Of a stretch of 64,000 bases of DNA, positions 20,441 to 33,079 are shown in pieces. Positions within the stretch are counted from its first letter, which is position 1, and each line of letters starts with the position of its first letter. Made by a program: the position numbers and the translations under genes. Under the pieces are notes generated by a model that saw only the letters and a list, made by a program, of their open reading frames with translations, searched no databases and was not told where the DNA came from. This stretch comes from Dipteris shenzhenensis (Eukaryota; Polypodiophyta; Polypodiopsida; Gleicheniales), in the NCBI GenBank assembly GCA_047967505.1, contig CM106539.1. One strand, 5' to 3'.

Positions 20441-21395
20441 ACAAAAAACAATTTTGTATAAGGAGGAGGAAGACATGCCCACATGAAGGTAAGGGTTTAA
20501 ATGTTGCTCCTTGAACACATATTTGTCCTCTGTGCAAAGTAAGCTTTCTTATGTGCCTTTTTAAGCATGAGTTTGCACTTTGTTAACATCATTTGTCTAG
20601 AATACTATGAATTATCATCATGGATTATTTTTTCATGCGAGTTTCATTAAGAAGCGAAACTTTTATATTGGTGTTGAAAGTTTACATGCCCTCATAATAA
20701 AATTAATTGTTGAAACATTCGCCAAGATTTGAAACTTTTATGTGAAAAAATATAAAGTTTTGCCAAGATTTACATCTTTTACTTCAAAGTTCATAAGAAA
20801 ATATATAAAAATGTACTTTGCTATATCAATTCTGTGAAACTAGCATTTTATATTAATATATAGGTATAGATGTGATAAAAATATCGATGATTATCATAAT
20901 CAATGTCAAGCATGAGTTTGCACTTTGTTATCATGAGTTTACACTTTGTTATCATCATCTTGTTTTCCGTTGGTTTGTTGTTTGGCATTCAAAACATGTT
21001 TTGGTGTACAATTCTGTGCTCTCGCTAGCCTTCTATGGAAATTTGCACACAAAAAAAAAAATTTATTATTTGTTGATCATTTGGCAACGTGTTTGTGAAA
21101 AAGTGTTGAATACTAAAATTGTCATGACATCTTCTTGCATAATCTACAAGGCAATAAAACCTATACTTGTTGCTAGCATATCGGGATTTTCTTTGGCAAA
21201 GCTCATGAACAATTACATTACAAGCTCTTTGGACAACCTTTTTAGGGGTGGTCATCAAGGCTTGTCAAGGAATTCGTGTGCGTGAACTTTTTTAAAAGTT
21301 TCCTTTCAAGGTAAACTCAAGTTTCTCTTTTAATGAAAAGAGTTCTTTCTAGTAGGTATAAAAGAAACCCCAAGAGCAATGTCTGCGTCAAACCA
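20441..21395. other. AT-rich region, no gene seen
   Basis: About 950 bp of AT-rich sequence. A short direct repeat (CATGAGTTTGCACTTTGTTA and CATGAGTTTACACTTTGTTA) occurs at about 20910-20955, with a third partial copy at 20566. There is no LTR matching 30412 where the 3' LTR of Copia E would be expected. Confidence 0.5.
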
Positions 21396-21399
21396 AGAG

Positions 21400-22749
21400 C
21401 TAGTCGGTGTTTCTCAAATAGCTCTTGACGAGTGGTTTGGTAAAGATGTCTGCAACATTCTCTTTGCTATCACAATGCTGGAGTGTGATGTCACCAAGTA
21501 ACACTCTTTCTCTCATGAAGTGCACTCTGACATCAATGTGCTTTGTCCTGGAGTGATGTACTAGATTTTTGGCCAATGCTTGAGCCAATTGATTATCATA
21601 GTATATTGTTGTTAGCTTTGACTCATCAAAGTAATATGTTTTTGACAATAGTCTTCTGAGCCATATAGCCTCACATGCACTTGTAGTGAGTGCTCTATAC
21701 TTTGCTTCAGTAGAAGACAAAGAAACAGTTGGCTATTTGTTCGACAACCATGATATAGCACCCTGACCAAGGAAAAATGCATATCCCTGTGTCGATCTCC
21801 TGGTCTTATGATCTCTGCCATAGTCACTATCATAGTATCCATGCAACCGTGGAGGACTTCCTCTGTATTCTATCCCAAACTGTCTTGTACCTCTGATGTA
21901 TCTCAAGACTCTTTTGGCTGCATTCCAATGAGACTATTTTTGATTTGCCATAAACTATGCTAGTGAGCTTATTGCATAACAAATATCTGGCTGTGTGATT
22001 GTCAGATATATAAGAGATCCGATGAGCTGCCTGTAGTATCTGTCATTGATTGTAGGCTTTTCTGAATCTTTAGTAAGTTTCAAACTCTGTTCTATGGGAG
22101 TGGCTGCAATCTTGATATCTACCATATGAAACTTCTTCAGGAGACTATCAACATACTTGAGCTGACTCATGAATGTGCTATCTGAATCTCTCCAGAACTC
22201 AATTCCAAGACAATAGTGCATAAGTCCAAGATCTTTCATGTCAAACTCTGCAGATAAGTCTTATTTTAGTTTTCTGATGAAGCTATCCTTGCTTCCTGTC
22301 ACAATCAGATCATCTACATACAAAAGTGCAATAGTAATGTCTTCCCCTTGAACTTTGTAATAGAGAGTATGATTTGCATTGGACTTCATGTATCCTAGAT
22401 CAGCAAAATACTTGTCAATTATACTGTACCAACTTCTGGGTGCTTGTTTTAAGCCGTAGAGACTTTTTTGGAGATGGCAAACCTTATTATCCTTTCCTGG
22501 TTCAACATAACCTACTGGTTGTTGCATGTAGACTTCCTTGTCTAGACAACCATTCAGCAAATTGAATGTGTATCAGCTCGATTCCTCATCAAAGATTACA
22601 TCTCTGGAGATAATGACTTTGCGGTTGATGGGATCACACAATTTGTATGCTTTTCTCTTCCAATGTCGTGACTTCTATAAAAGTTCATGAATGCTGAAGA
22701 CATATATTCACCTCCTCTGTCTGATCTCATGACTTGATCTTTTTGCCTG
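21400..22749 (-). pseudogene. Copia E integrase end, RT and RNase H
   Basis: Minus-strand pol fragments: integrase core RSDRGGEYMSSAFMNFY (about 22720-22660); RT segments EVYMQQPVGYVEPGKDNKVC, LYGLKQAPRSWY and the catalytic LLYVDDLIVTGS (22560-22261); MKDLGLMHYCLGIEFW (22239); RNase H SSTEAKYRALTTSACEAIW through VADIFTKPLV (21720-21400). Several stops and frame changes separate these. The integrase is split by Copia F at 22750; the missing part lies at 28247 and above. The 3' LTR is absent. Confidence 0.85.
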
Positions 22750-22754
22750 TCTAG

Positions 22755-23053
22755 TGTTGAGATATCAAGCTCTATCCCCGACATATCTCCTGGATGACTA
22801 TCATTTATGTCACCGCCTATGTTAGTTATACTCGTGGTGTAGTTAGACTACCACGTATGTTTTTGGTTTGGGTTCACATATGAACCACGTATTCTAGGTT
22901 TTGACATATAGGGTATTTCCCTCTTCTATTGTATTGTTGTTGTGTGCAAAAGTGAAGAAAGGCTTCACCCTCCAACCTTGTGTCCTCTCTCTTTTTGTGT
23001 GTTGTGAAGAAAGCTGAACTTGAGTCTCCTATCTCTCTCCCTCATTCTTTACA
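22755..23053 (+). repeat. 5' LTR of Copia F
   Basis: TGTTGAGATATCAAGC...TTCTTTACA. It begins TG, ends CA, and is directly followed by the primer site. Confidence 0.95.
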
Positions 23054-23065
23054 TGGTATCAGAGC
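23054..23065 (+). other. Primer binding site of Copia F
   Basis: TGGTATCAGAGC, complementary to the 3' end of plant initiator Met-tRNA (known Copia primer). Confidence 0.9.
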
Positions 23066-23630
23066 CTTGTTCGTGGTAAGGAACTCAAGAAAGCTAGCCA
23101 AGTTTGTGGTGTCCTGGTAAGAGGACCAGTGTAGCTTTCCTATTTCGAGTTTGGGAGCAAATCTCTGCAAGTAGCACAGCCAGAAGTGCAGGAGTGCACT
23201 GCTTCAGATTGAGAGGCCCTTCGCGGTGCGGCGAGAGCGCAGTATATGCTGCAGGTAAGGGCAAAGCCCTTGGCGACTTTATTTTTCTGATTTGAGGCCG
23301 TTTCGGGGCCCGTTTTGAAGGCGGAAGTTCTTCGCAGGCACTCAGAAAAAGGCCCTGTTTTTGCTGTGCGACCACCGCGCGGCTAGTCGGTAGAAAGGTG
23401 CCACAGAAATTGCATCGTATGCCTATGTGCAGAGATATTGGGAGTTGCAGATTCATGCCTGTTGCCTGTTGATGCAAAATCGTCACGAGGAAGTGACTGT
23501 GTGGTGAAATACCACTTTCGTCAGTGTTGCAGATCTGCCCCTGTGAGGCTCTTTGCAGAAGTTTTGCTATTTGCCCTTCTGAGGCATTTGCTGTGTTTAC
23601 AGGTTGCTGTTGCAATTCGTGATTTGTAAA

Positions 23631-26600
23631 ATGTCTGAGAATCTGTCTACCATTGTCAGTGAGAAGCTTGACAAGAACAACTTCCAAGCATGGAAGTTCA
23701 GGATGACAAACTTCTTTATGGGAAAGGGAGTTTGGGATTACATCAGTGGTGAAACTGCAGAACCAGTTTTGGGTGCTGCTCCCACTCCTGCTGAATTGAA
23801 GGCCTTTAAAGAATGGCATGAAAAAGCCAAAAAATGCCTGTATTGGCTGTCCGTTAGCATTTCAGATTCTATGATTGTGCATATACAGGATCTAGAGACG
23901 CCTAAGGAGGCATGGGATACATTGGTGAAGCTGTATAGCACAAATACCAAAGCACGAAAGATGCAGCTAAAGCAGGAGTTGCACAATGTGCAAAGGAAAA
24001 ATATGAATATAAATGAGTATTCCTTGAAGGTGAAAGGCCTTGCAGATTCTCTTGCCTCCATTGGAGCACCTGTTGATGATGAGGACTTAGTGTCCGTGAC
24101 CTTGAATGGTCTTGGGAAAGATTATGCACAATTTCGGACATCCATTGGAGTCCGTGAAACATTTCTTGATTTTCAGGAACTTATTGCTCTCTTGCTGAGT
24201 GAAGAGCAAAGGAATGGTGGTTCAGCCACCTCAACTTCTCAAGAGACTGCTTTCTACTCGAATACAGGTAGAGGCAGGGGTAGAGGAAGAGGCCGTTCTG
24301 GTGGCCGTGCAGGAAATCAGAACCAACAGCAACAACAGGAAAACCAGTCCTATGGAGGAGGACGTGGTAGTTCTAGAGGCAGGGGGAGCCAAAGAGGCCG
24401 TGGTTCATGGCAAAGGAACCAGCAAGTAAATAGCAGCACAGAATGCTATTATTGTGGAAAGCCTGGACACAAGGAGAATACATGCTATAAAAAGCAGAAT
24501 GACATCAAAAGTGGGAAGTTGCAGCAAAGCAACTATGCATCATCAAGTGGGCATGGTGACGACAGAAATGAGCACCTTTTTGTGATGCAGCATATGGTTA
24601 ACTCCATGTCAGGAGATGCTGCAGCTTGCAATGATGTTTGGTATGTTGATTCAGGTGCCTCTAACCACATGACCAGTCATGGTGAGTGGTTTCATGATGT
24701 CAGAAATTTGGATAAGCCAGGTTATGTTGAAACAGGTGATGATACTGCGCACCCAATTACGCAGGTTGGTAAAGTGCCATTGGCTATGCAGGATGGCAAA
24801 ACGAAGTACTTGGCAGATGTACTTCATGTTCCAAAAATCACTAAGAACCTGGTTTCAGTTGGCCAGATGGTTGAGCAAGGTCTGCAGGTTAGATTTAATC
24901 CTGATGGATGCTTTGTTGAGGACCTGAAAAATAAGTGCCGCTTGGTTGCGAAAGGCAACAAAAATGGCAGAATGTTCACCTTGGATGTTGATATGCCTGA
25001 GGTGAAAGCTGCTATGTTTGCGCATGGGAGAGGTGTCATTGCAGATATTGAGATATGGCACAAGCGCATTGGGCACGTGAATATACAAAGGCTGAAATCT
25101 ATGCAAACAAAAAACATTGTTGCAGGTTTGCCTAAATTCAGAGTTGAGGGAATGCAAAAGGTATGTGAAGCATGCCAAATGGGTAAGCAGGCCAGACATG
25201 CATTTCCCAAAAATGCTAAGGTGAGTAGAAGACCTTTGGAAGTGATCCATTCAGATGTTTGGACAACCAAAACTGCTTCTATTGGTGGATGCCATTATTA
25301 TGTGACGTTTATTGATGCCTACACTAGGAAGGTGTGGATTTATTTTATGAAGCACAAAAGTGAAGTGTTCAGCCATTTCAAGGCTTTTAAGGCCATGGTT
25401 GAAAAAGAGAAAGGTGTGCATATTAAAGTGCTAAGATCTGATGGAGGGGGAGAGTACTTTTCAGAAGAATTTTGTGAATATCTGAAAGAACAGGGAATTC
25501 AAAGGAAGTACTCATGCAGGTCTACCCCTCAGCAGAATGGGGTTGCAGAAAGGAAGAACAGGCATATTGCAGAAGTAGGACGGGCGATCCTAAATGAGAA
25601 AAACATGCCTGATTATTTTTGGGCTGAAGCAGTAGCAACTGCTGTTTATATTATGAACAGAACCCCCACTGCAGCTGTCCATGGCATGACGCCTGAAGAA
25701 ATGTATACAGGCCAAAAACCAGATATTTCTCACGTGAAGGTATTTGGTTGCATAGCTTATGTTCATGTTCCTGATGAGAAGAGAACAAAGCTGGATCCAA
25801 AGGCAGAAAAATGCATTTTTATTGGATATGCTCAGCACCAGAAAGGGTATCGCTGTTATAACCCTTCCACCCGCAAAATGCAAGTGAGCAGAGATGTTGT
25901 TTTTGATGAAATGAGCAGCTGGTATGCACCAACTGTTATGGTAGGAGATGCAGATGCAGGAAATGGGAATGCTGCAATAAATGCAGAGCAGCAATCTCAA
26001 GCCTTGAGTGGACCCAGAGAGTCCTCTACTAGTGGATCTAATGCATGGACAGGGAGATTGAGATCTAGTGAATCGTCACATGGCAGTCCTGATAGTGTTG
26101 TGCAGGTATCACATAAGGGAAAAGAAAAAGTGGACCATGCTCCAGTGTTTGATGTGTCTGCTGGTAGCTCTCATGTTGATGGAGAGTCAAGTGGCTCTGA
26201 AATGAGCCTTGATGAGGAACTTGGGATTCCTTCAGTTGTTACACCTGGTGCAAGGAAAAGCAGGCATGATTTAAAGACGCCTGCAACTGATCCAGTTGTA
26301 CGGAGGTCCACTCGTATTAAGTATCCAGTTGATAGGCTGAGATATGATGGGTATACAGCACATCACTATGCTTATATGGTCAAGGTTCTAGAGGAGCCAG
26401 AGCCCACATGTTTTGAGGATGCAGCAGGGCATAAAAATTGGGAAGCAGCTATGGATGAAGAGATGGCTGCCTTGGATGCAAACCACACTTGGGATTTGAT
26501 GCCTTTGCCTCATGGTAAGAAGGCTATTGGCTGCAAGTGGGTTTACAAAGTAAAGCACAATGCTGATGGGTCTGTTAGCAGGTACAAGGCAAGATTGGTT

Positions 26601-27985
26601 GCCAAAGGTTTTGCGCAGACATATGGAATTGACTATGAGGAAACTTTCAGCCCAGTTGCAAGGATGGCAACCGTGAGAGCAGTAATTGCTATGGCTGCTG
26701 CAAAGGGATGGTCTTTGCATCAGATGGATGTGAAAAATGCCTTCTTGCATGGTGATTTGCAGGAAGAGGTTTATATGATGCAGCCAGAAGGTTATGAGGA
26801 TAAGTCACACCCCGATTTTGTATGCAGGTTGCGCAAAGCCTTGTATGGCTTAAAACAGGCGCCGAGAGCATGGTCAGACAAGATAGGGCAATATCTTGTC
26901 ACTATTGGATTTCAGATTTCCAATTCAGATTTTTCACTTTATGTGAAAAGGACAAACAGAGGGATTGTGCTTATAGTCATCTATGTTGATGACTTGATTA
27001 TTACAGGTGATAGTGATGCAGACATTAATGAAGTGAAGCTGCTGTTGAAGCAGAAATTTGAGATGAAGGATTTGGGAGAGCTGCGTTACTTCTTGGGCAT
27101 TGAGGTTATTAGATCCCCGAGTGGGATATGGCTGTTGCAAAGGCAATACGGTTTGGACATGCTGTCCAAATATGGGATGACAGGCTGTAAGCCTATTTCT
27201 GTTCCATTGGAGCAGAATGTGAAGCTCAATGCAGAGACAGGTGAGCTTCTTGAAGATATTACTATGTACAGGCGCATAGTAGGTAGCTTGATTTACATGA
27301 CTATAACCAGACCAGATTTGAGCTATGCTGTGGGGCTGGTGAGTCAGTTTATGCAGGCACCGAGGAAGCCACATTTGGATGCGGCTAGGCGCATACTGCG
27401 GTATGTGAAGTCCACATTGCATTATGGACTGTTTTATGAAGCTGGGTGTGAATTACAGGTACATGGATACACAGATGCTGACTGGGCTGGTAGTGTCTCA
27501 GACAGGAGATCTACTAGTGGTTTTATGTTTTCCCTTGGGAGTGGTGCCATCAGTTGGAGCAGCAAGAAGCAGCCAACAGTTGCCTTGTCGAGCACAGAGG
27601 CAGAGTACAGGGGTGCAGCAATGGCTGCATGTGAGGTAGCTTGGTTACGGAAGCTACTTGCAGATATGGGACAGTCAGTTCATGCAGCAGCTGTTTTCAT
27701 TGTGACAACATTAGCAGCATCATGCTTGCTAATAACCCAGTTTATCATGCTAGAACGAAGCACATTGAGGTGCATTATCACTTTGTGAGAGAGAAGGTTC
27801 TAGCTGGTGAGATTGATCTTGTCTATGTCAGCACTGAGGAGCAGGTGGCTGATATCTTTACGAAGGCATTGGGTACCGAGAAGCTTCGCAGATTTAGGAG
27901 CTTGCTTGGTGTACGTGAGATGGATTTGAGCTTGAGGGGGAGTGTTGAGATATCAAGCTCTATCCCCGACATATCTCCTGGATGA
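23631..27985 (+). CDS. Copia F gag-pol polyprotein (one frameshift)
   Basis: I choose the start MSENLSTIVSEKLDKNNF at 23631 because it matches the family N-terminus; a Met nine codons upstream is also open. Order: gag UBN2 domain (to about residue 190); Gly/Arg/Gln-rich RNA-binding stretch (about 24258-24420); zinc knuckle CYYCGKPGHKENTC; protease VDSGASNHM; GAG-pre HKRIGHVN with CEACQMGKQ; integrase core (HSDVW, DAYTRK, SDGGGEY); RT ([32 protein letters not shown]); RNase H (YTDADWAGS, SSTEAEYRGAA). A one-base loss near 27693 moves RNase H out of frame, giving a premature stop at 27788; the correct frame resumes to 27985, which lies inside the 3' LTR. One apparent variant: DAYTRK, where Copia I has DDYTRK, possibly affecting an integrase Asp. 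Confidence 0.95.
27932..27942 (+). other. Polypurine tract of Copia F
   Basis: TTGAGGGGGAG immediately before the 3' LTR; plus-strand priming site. Confidence 0.85.
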
Positions 27986-28241
27986 CTATCATTTATGTCA
28001 CCGCCTATGTTAGTTATACTCGTGGTGTAGTTAGACTACCACGTATGTTTTTGGTTTGGGTTCACATATGAACCACGTATTCTAGGTTTTGACATATAGG
28101 GTATTTCCCTCTTCTATTGTATTGTTGTTGTGTGCAAAAGTGAAGAAAGGCTTCACCCTCCAACCTTGTGTCCTCTCTCTTTTTGTGTGTTGTGAAGAAA
28201 GCTGAACTTGAGTCTCCTATCTCTCTCCCTCATTCTTTACA
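27943..28241 (+). repeat. 3' LTR of Copia F
   Basis: 299 bp, reads identical to 22755-23053, followed by the TCTAG target duplication. Confidence 0.95.
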
Positions 28242-28246
28242 TCTAG

Positions 28247-28930
28247 TTTTCTACCATGGCTTTGAATTCTTGAAATTTGGAAAACACTTCAGATTTCTCT
28301 TTCAAAAGTTAGACCCAACAATATCTGTTGTAGTCATCGATGAAGATCAAGTAATAAAGTGAACCATTGATGCTGTGGGTTTGGGCATAACCCCATACAT
28401 CTGTATGTATTAAATCAAGAATACCTCGTGCACGAGAGGTAGTTCTGACAAAGTTGGTTCACGTTTGTTTGCCAAAGTAGCATGCTTTGCAAACCTTTTC
28501 AAGAAACTGTAGCTTCGGAATCCAAATTGCCATATTCTGATTCCTGAGGTCTAACAAGTACTTGAAGTTGACATGACCATATCTCTTGTGCCATTTTGCA
28601 AATAGTGGCATCTAATGCGGTTGAGCTGACATGGCATGCTTATCTGGCACTACAGCTAGCATTCTGTATAAGCATCCTTCCTTGACACCTTTTGCTACTA
28701 GCTGACATCTTTTGGATTTGTCTCTGATTGTGCATTCATCACCGTCTAAGATGACTTTGTAATTGTGTTCCGTCATTTGACCTACTGACGAAAGGTTCTT
28801 GTCGACCTTCGGAACATAGAGCACATCTTTCACTAATCCTTTTGTACTAGTGAAATTGTTCATAGGGATAACACTTGTCCCTTGAATTGGATTTAATGTA
28901 TTATCTGCTATGTAGGTGACATTTTTCTAT
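28247..28930 (-). pseudogene. Copia E protease/GAG-pre/integrase part
   Basis: The minus-strand frame 28863-28612 reads GLVKDVLYVPKVDKNLSSVG and SKRCQLVAKGVKEGCLYRML, the region after the Copia protease. Below it follow integrase fragments ending FQEFKAMVEN at 28247, where Copia F interrupts; the frame resumes at 22749 with RQKDQVMRSDRGGEY. Confidence 0.8.
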
Positions 28931-30170
28931 CCTCTAATGGCTTCATTTTTATGAACCATTCCTGATGATTTGTCATATGAGATGATGCACCACTGTCGAT
29001 GTACCAAGGATCCTATTCCACTTGGTTGACTTGATAGCTGTAATCCTCTTTCGGATTGAAATCAGTGTGTCTAGGTACATTGTATCAGTCTGATGCAATT
29101 CCTCGCTTGCAAGAAACATATTTCCGTGTTCATTTGCAAAATGACTATGACTAGAATGTCCACCATGATGATTTCCTCTACCTCAAGAATTCCGTTGATT
29201 ACTGCTGGATTGACCACCTTGGTTAGATTGCTTCTTGTGGCAATCTCTTTCATAGTGTCCAAACTTGTGATAGTAGTTGCACTGAATGTTTGACACATTG
29301 GTGGTTGCATTCCCTCGTCCTTGAAATCTTCCTCGATTGGAAAGATTTCCTCTTTGCTGATTCTGATGTTGCTGAGGATGATGCTGATGCTGATTCTGAT
29401 TCTGATTCTGACCTTGATTTTGTTGATGATGACCACTTTTCTGGTATGATCTACCTATGCATCTGCCTTTGCTTCTGTCTAAAGCTGTGAATGCTTGATC
29501 ATTAGAATGACCTTTACGTGCTTGAATGGCCTGAGTCTTGAGTTCTTCACCAAGTAGAACTCTGACTAAAGTCCTTCCAGTGTTGAAATTTGCCGTTGGA
29601 TGGCAATACTCTGGACTAGATTCTCGTATCCTTCTCCTAGTCTATTTAGAATGACTTGAACCATTTCTGTGGGGTTCATAGTCTCTCCTGCTGCTGCAAG
29701 TTGATTGTTGTAGTCTTTTATGCGGAGTACATAAGCATGACTGGTTTCACTGCTGTTGTGGAAACTTTGGTTAATCTGGTTTCTCAGGGTGAGAATCTTG
29801 GAATTTGTATTCTTGGACTTGTAGAGAGCTGTGAACATATCCCATGCTTCTTTTGATGTCTTGATTGTGTTGAGTTGTCCTAGCATGACATCTTGCACAT
29901 TCTGCTTGATCAGGTGATAGGCATACTTGTCTTTCTTATCCCATTTTGCTTGAGCTTGAGTAATGGCAAGATCTGCTATTGGTGCGGAAACTATTTGTGT
30001 AGCTATAGATGCTATTGTAGATCCTGTTGCTAGTGTTGAAAATAGTTGGAGTAGAGCTATTGGTGGCTGGATCGGTGTAGACCCATCGACATACTCCCAT
30101 TTGTCCTAAAGCATAAGAATGGTCTCAATTCAGTATTTCTATGTACCGTAATTGGAGTTGTCTAACTTAG
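28931..30170 (-). pseudogene. Copia E gag and nucleocapsid
   Basis: Minus-strand gag. N-terminal SAKLDNSNYGT (about 30170) with in-frame stops; UBN2 domain at 29898-29566 (TIKTSKEAWDMFTALYKSK, MVQVILNRLGEGYENLVQS); then a Gln/Asn-rich (GAATCA)n-type stretch at 29370-29415 and a decayed zinc-knuckle region near 29230-29280. Confidence 0.8.
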
Positions 30171-30214
30171 CAGATGCCTCTAGAGAGTGGAGATGAGGAG
30201 AGAGGGCACAGGTA

Positions 30215-30412
30215 GAGAGTATACCACAAATGACTAACTGTACACTAGATTTAGTTGAAAAAATAGAATATATGCAAACCCTTTTAGGGTTAGGGTTAGG
30301 GGATCTAACCCTTTCCTTTATAGCACTCTATAAGGTTAGTGCTATGCACATATGATCACGTGATGGTGCTATGCACACATGATCAGATGATTTTGAGCAT
30401 GAACTCTCAACA
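30215..30412 (-). repeat. 5' LTR of Copia E
   Basis: On the minus strand it starts TGTTGAGAGTTCATGC at 30412 and has a TATA box (GCTATAAAGG, about 30322). The inner boundary is approximate (a decayed primer site TGGTATACTC lies near 30215-30225). It contains TTAGGGTTAGGG, which is part of the LTR and not a telomere. It abuts copy C coding sequence at 30413. Confidence 0.65.
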
Positions 30413-32322
30413 TAAAGTACATATGTGTACTCTCTCAAGTGGGATGGGCAAGATGGGATCCCACTTTGGATCCTTCTTGTTGCGATTGGGAGCTTGCGTT
30501 TGGCTACATGATAGAATGCCATTCTCCCATTGTAAGCCAACCTTTTGCCTACATTGTGAACACTTGAAATAAAGGCATGTGTTCATTGCATTTGCCCCTG
30601 TATCACAACCATGCAAGCACTTGAGGGTTTTCAAATCACTAGCAAGATTCCATTCAACTCAAAATGTTCCATGGCCATCAACTGTCAATGTTTTCCCTTT
30701 ATCTTGTCTTTGAATCGTCGATGGAATTCTTGTTCTATCTAAAACCCATTTCAATGTCTCATGGTGCTCTTTTTTGGAGTCTCAAATGCTGCAAGCCACC
30801 ATATATCTTTCTCTGATTGCACTGAGAAATCTTGCTCTACTTCATTCCCTTGAACAAAGGCTAAGGCTTTATTCATAATGTAGATGCTCACTCTTTCTAA
30901 CTTGTTCTTTCACCAATTGAGCTTCATCCATTTTGATGGCAAATATGAGCTTTCCATTGCAATCTGTACAACAAAAGAGAGAAATCTTTAGGATAAACAT
31001 GATATAGGAAATGAACTAAGTAAAGTGCAATGCTATAATGGATTACCTCTTACCATTTTCTCTCATGCCATAGAATTTGACCATTGCTTGTTGTAGTTTC
31101 TCAACATCTAAGTAGACATTTTTGAAAGCATTCATCTCAAAGGTTTGCAAGCCAAATTTCTTTTTACTCTTCCAAGTCATTGTGCCCCTTATGCAATGGT
31201 ACCCTCCAAGCATTCCTCTTGCACATTGGTTTGTTTCTCGCCATGCACATCTCACAGAACAAGGTGTGGGTAGGGGCACTGTAGACTTTTTATACTTTTC
31301 CAAAATAGCACACTTGAAAATGTTGAAAATAGATGTGTAAGCTTTACGACTTACACCGGTAGTATCACAAGCTGCAAGCATCTCCTTTGCATCCACAATA
31401 TCCTTGAAGTCCTTCATCACCTCTTTAGCAACTTGCACACATAGGCGATTGTGTCTTGGGTCCCTTAGTATCCCAATGACATCACTTGACTTCAATAAAC
31501 TAGCTAGAGCATATGAACTATCAGTATCATCCCCGTCTGTTCTTCCCATCACATCTTCCATGAAGTTCCTAAAGAAGAACACAAGAAAAACTTAGTCACA
31601 GATAGTGTGGCACAAAAGAGTGTAATTTCATTGGAACATTTGATAACCAACCTTGTCACCTACTCTCCTCTTTCTAGCACCACTAGTGGGTGCCAATGCA
31701 TCCATGTTATGTAAGTACCTTCTTTTCCTCTCCTTCAATCCCAAAGGTGTTTCTTTCATCTTTTGCACTCTTCTTCTACCTTCTCTTTTTCCTTCTATAT
31801 GGCTCATCGAACTTGATTGTATGTAGATCTTTCCAAGCCTTTTTTGGACTCAGCTAGCTTACAGAGTGACTCTTCTAATTTATGTCGCTCCAAGTCCAAT
31901 GCTTTGGCTTTATCATCATAAAGATCCCGGTTCTTCCTTTGAAGATCTTGCATAGAATTATCCATTGCAACAATGGTGCTATCTCCTAAATGTGCTAGCA
32001 TCTCTACTTGGGCTCTGCGCATCTCGGTTGCTTGCATAGCCATTGACTGAGCATTGTTTAAATGATTGCAATAACCAAGCAACCCCACATGTCCATTTCC
32101 AACAAACCAAACTAGCTCATGCATTGTATGGAAAGGAGGGATCTTTTGGTTGGCAAGATCTAAAGGATACAAGGATCCTTCTACCCAAAGGTCAAGATGC
32201 TTCCTTCCTTCCGAACGAAGAGTGTGGATTTTGGAAGCTCCCCTCAATCCCAGACTACATGTGCTTGCATATCCAGCCTCCAACTCTAAGTGAACTTGGT
32301 ACTTATTAGTGAATAGTGCCAT
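30413..32322 (-). pseudogene. Transposase-like gene, copy C (truncated)
   Basis: ATG at 32322 (MALFTNKYQVHLELEAGYAS). Exon 1 runs to about 31651 with KHLDLWVEGSLYPLDLANQK, FVGNGHVGLLGYCNHL, a coiled-coil (ALDLERHKLEESLCKLAESK) and a basic end (KERKRRYLHN, GARKRRVGDK); its frame changes near 31805. The next exon (31582-31043) is open: FMEDVMGR, MLAACDTTGVSRKAYTS, REINQC-like RETNQCARGMLGGYHC. After an intron (about 31056-30970) follow decayed blocks equivalent to FAIKMDEAQ and WWLVAFE, then KTLKCLHGCDTGAN, the zinc pair replaced by CLYFKC, and ILPIPLERVHICTL, where Copia E cuts it. The intron before the FAIK block is shared with copy B but absent from copy A. Confidence 0.7.
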
Positions 32323-32439
32323 GAGTAAAGGAGTATAGAGAAGGAGAAGGTGTGGAGATGCAAGCTTGAAGGGGAAGCATGCAGAAAGAGGGAGGGCGAG
32401 GAGGAGGGATGGAGAGGACCAGTAGTTGAAGAGGAGGAA

Positions 32440-32880
32440 AGGGGGTTAGACTAGTAGGTGTGGAGGGTGAGGAGGAGTAGGGGTGGAGGAGGAGGGAGGG
32501 AGGAGGGAGGAGCAGGAGGGAGGGGGGAGGAGGAGTAACAGTGGAGGAGGATGGAGTGGGAGGGGAGGAGGAGCACGCATGGAGGAGGGAGGGGGAGGGG
32601 AGGAGGTGCAGGCATGGAGGAGGGAGGGAGGGAGGGAAGGAGGGAAGGAGGAGGAGGCATGGAGGAGGGAGAGAGGGAGGGAGAGGAGGAGGAAGGGGGA
32701 GGAGGGAGTGAGGAGGGGGAGGGGGAGGAGGGGGGAGGGGGAGGAGGGAGGGAAGGGGGAGGGGGAGGAGGGAGGGAGGGAGGAGGGGGAGGAGGGAGGG
32801 GGAGGAGGGAGTGAGGAGGGGAAGTGAGGGAGGGAGGGGGAGTGAGGAGGGGGAGGGAGGGAGGGAGGAGAGAGACGGAG
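32440..32880 (-). repeat. Pyrimidine-rich leader of copy C (GA-rich on plus)
   Basis: About 440 bp of (GGAGGGA)n-type sequence on plus, hence C/T in the sense of copy C. Same position relative to gene start as 10226-10640. Confidence 0.85.
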
Positions 32881-33079
32881 GGAATTCAAAATTTTAATTT
32901 TGAATTTTGAATTTTTTGGTTCCCACCTAGGAGTAAGAGTTGTGTAAGAGGTGTAAGAGGTGGGGTCACTTTTGGGCTTAACCCACCTAGGTGAGTGGGG
33001 TTAGGAATTTTTGGGACCTACCTTGGCCCTTTCATTTGGACTAATCCATTTCTTAATCCATTCCTTATGAGGCCCTTTT

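Larger units (their letters stand above)
22755..28241 (+). mobile_element. Copia F, complete young element
   Basis: Full-length Copia with 299-bp LTRs, primer site, polypurine tract and the 5-bp target duplication TCTAG (22750-22754 and 28242-28246). The two LTRs read identical, so insertion is recent. It sits in the integrase of Copia E, on the opposite strand. Same family as Copia I and H. Confidence 0.95.

Noticed and set aside
23094-23819. 241-codon antisense open frame across the Copia F leader and gag
   Set aside because: Shorter broken versions occur in Copia I; no motif or start context. Treated as a shadow of the leader and gag.
30280-30300. TTAGGGTTAGGGTTAGGG-like sequence, possible interstitial telomere repeat
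   Set aside because: Only two to three units, inside the Copia E LTR, and plant telomeres are usually TTTAGGG.
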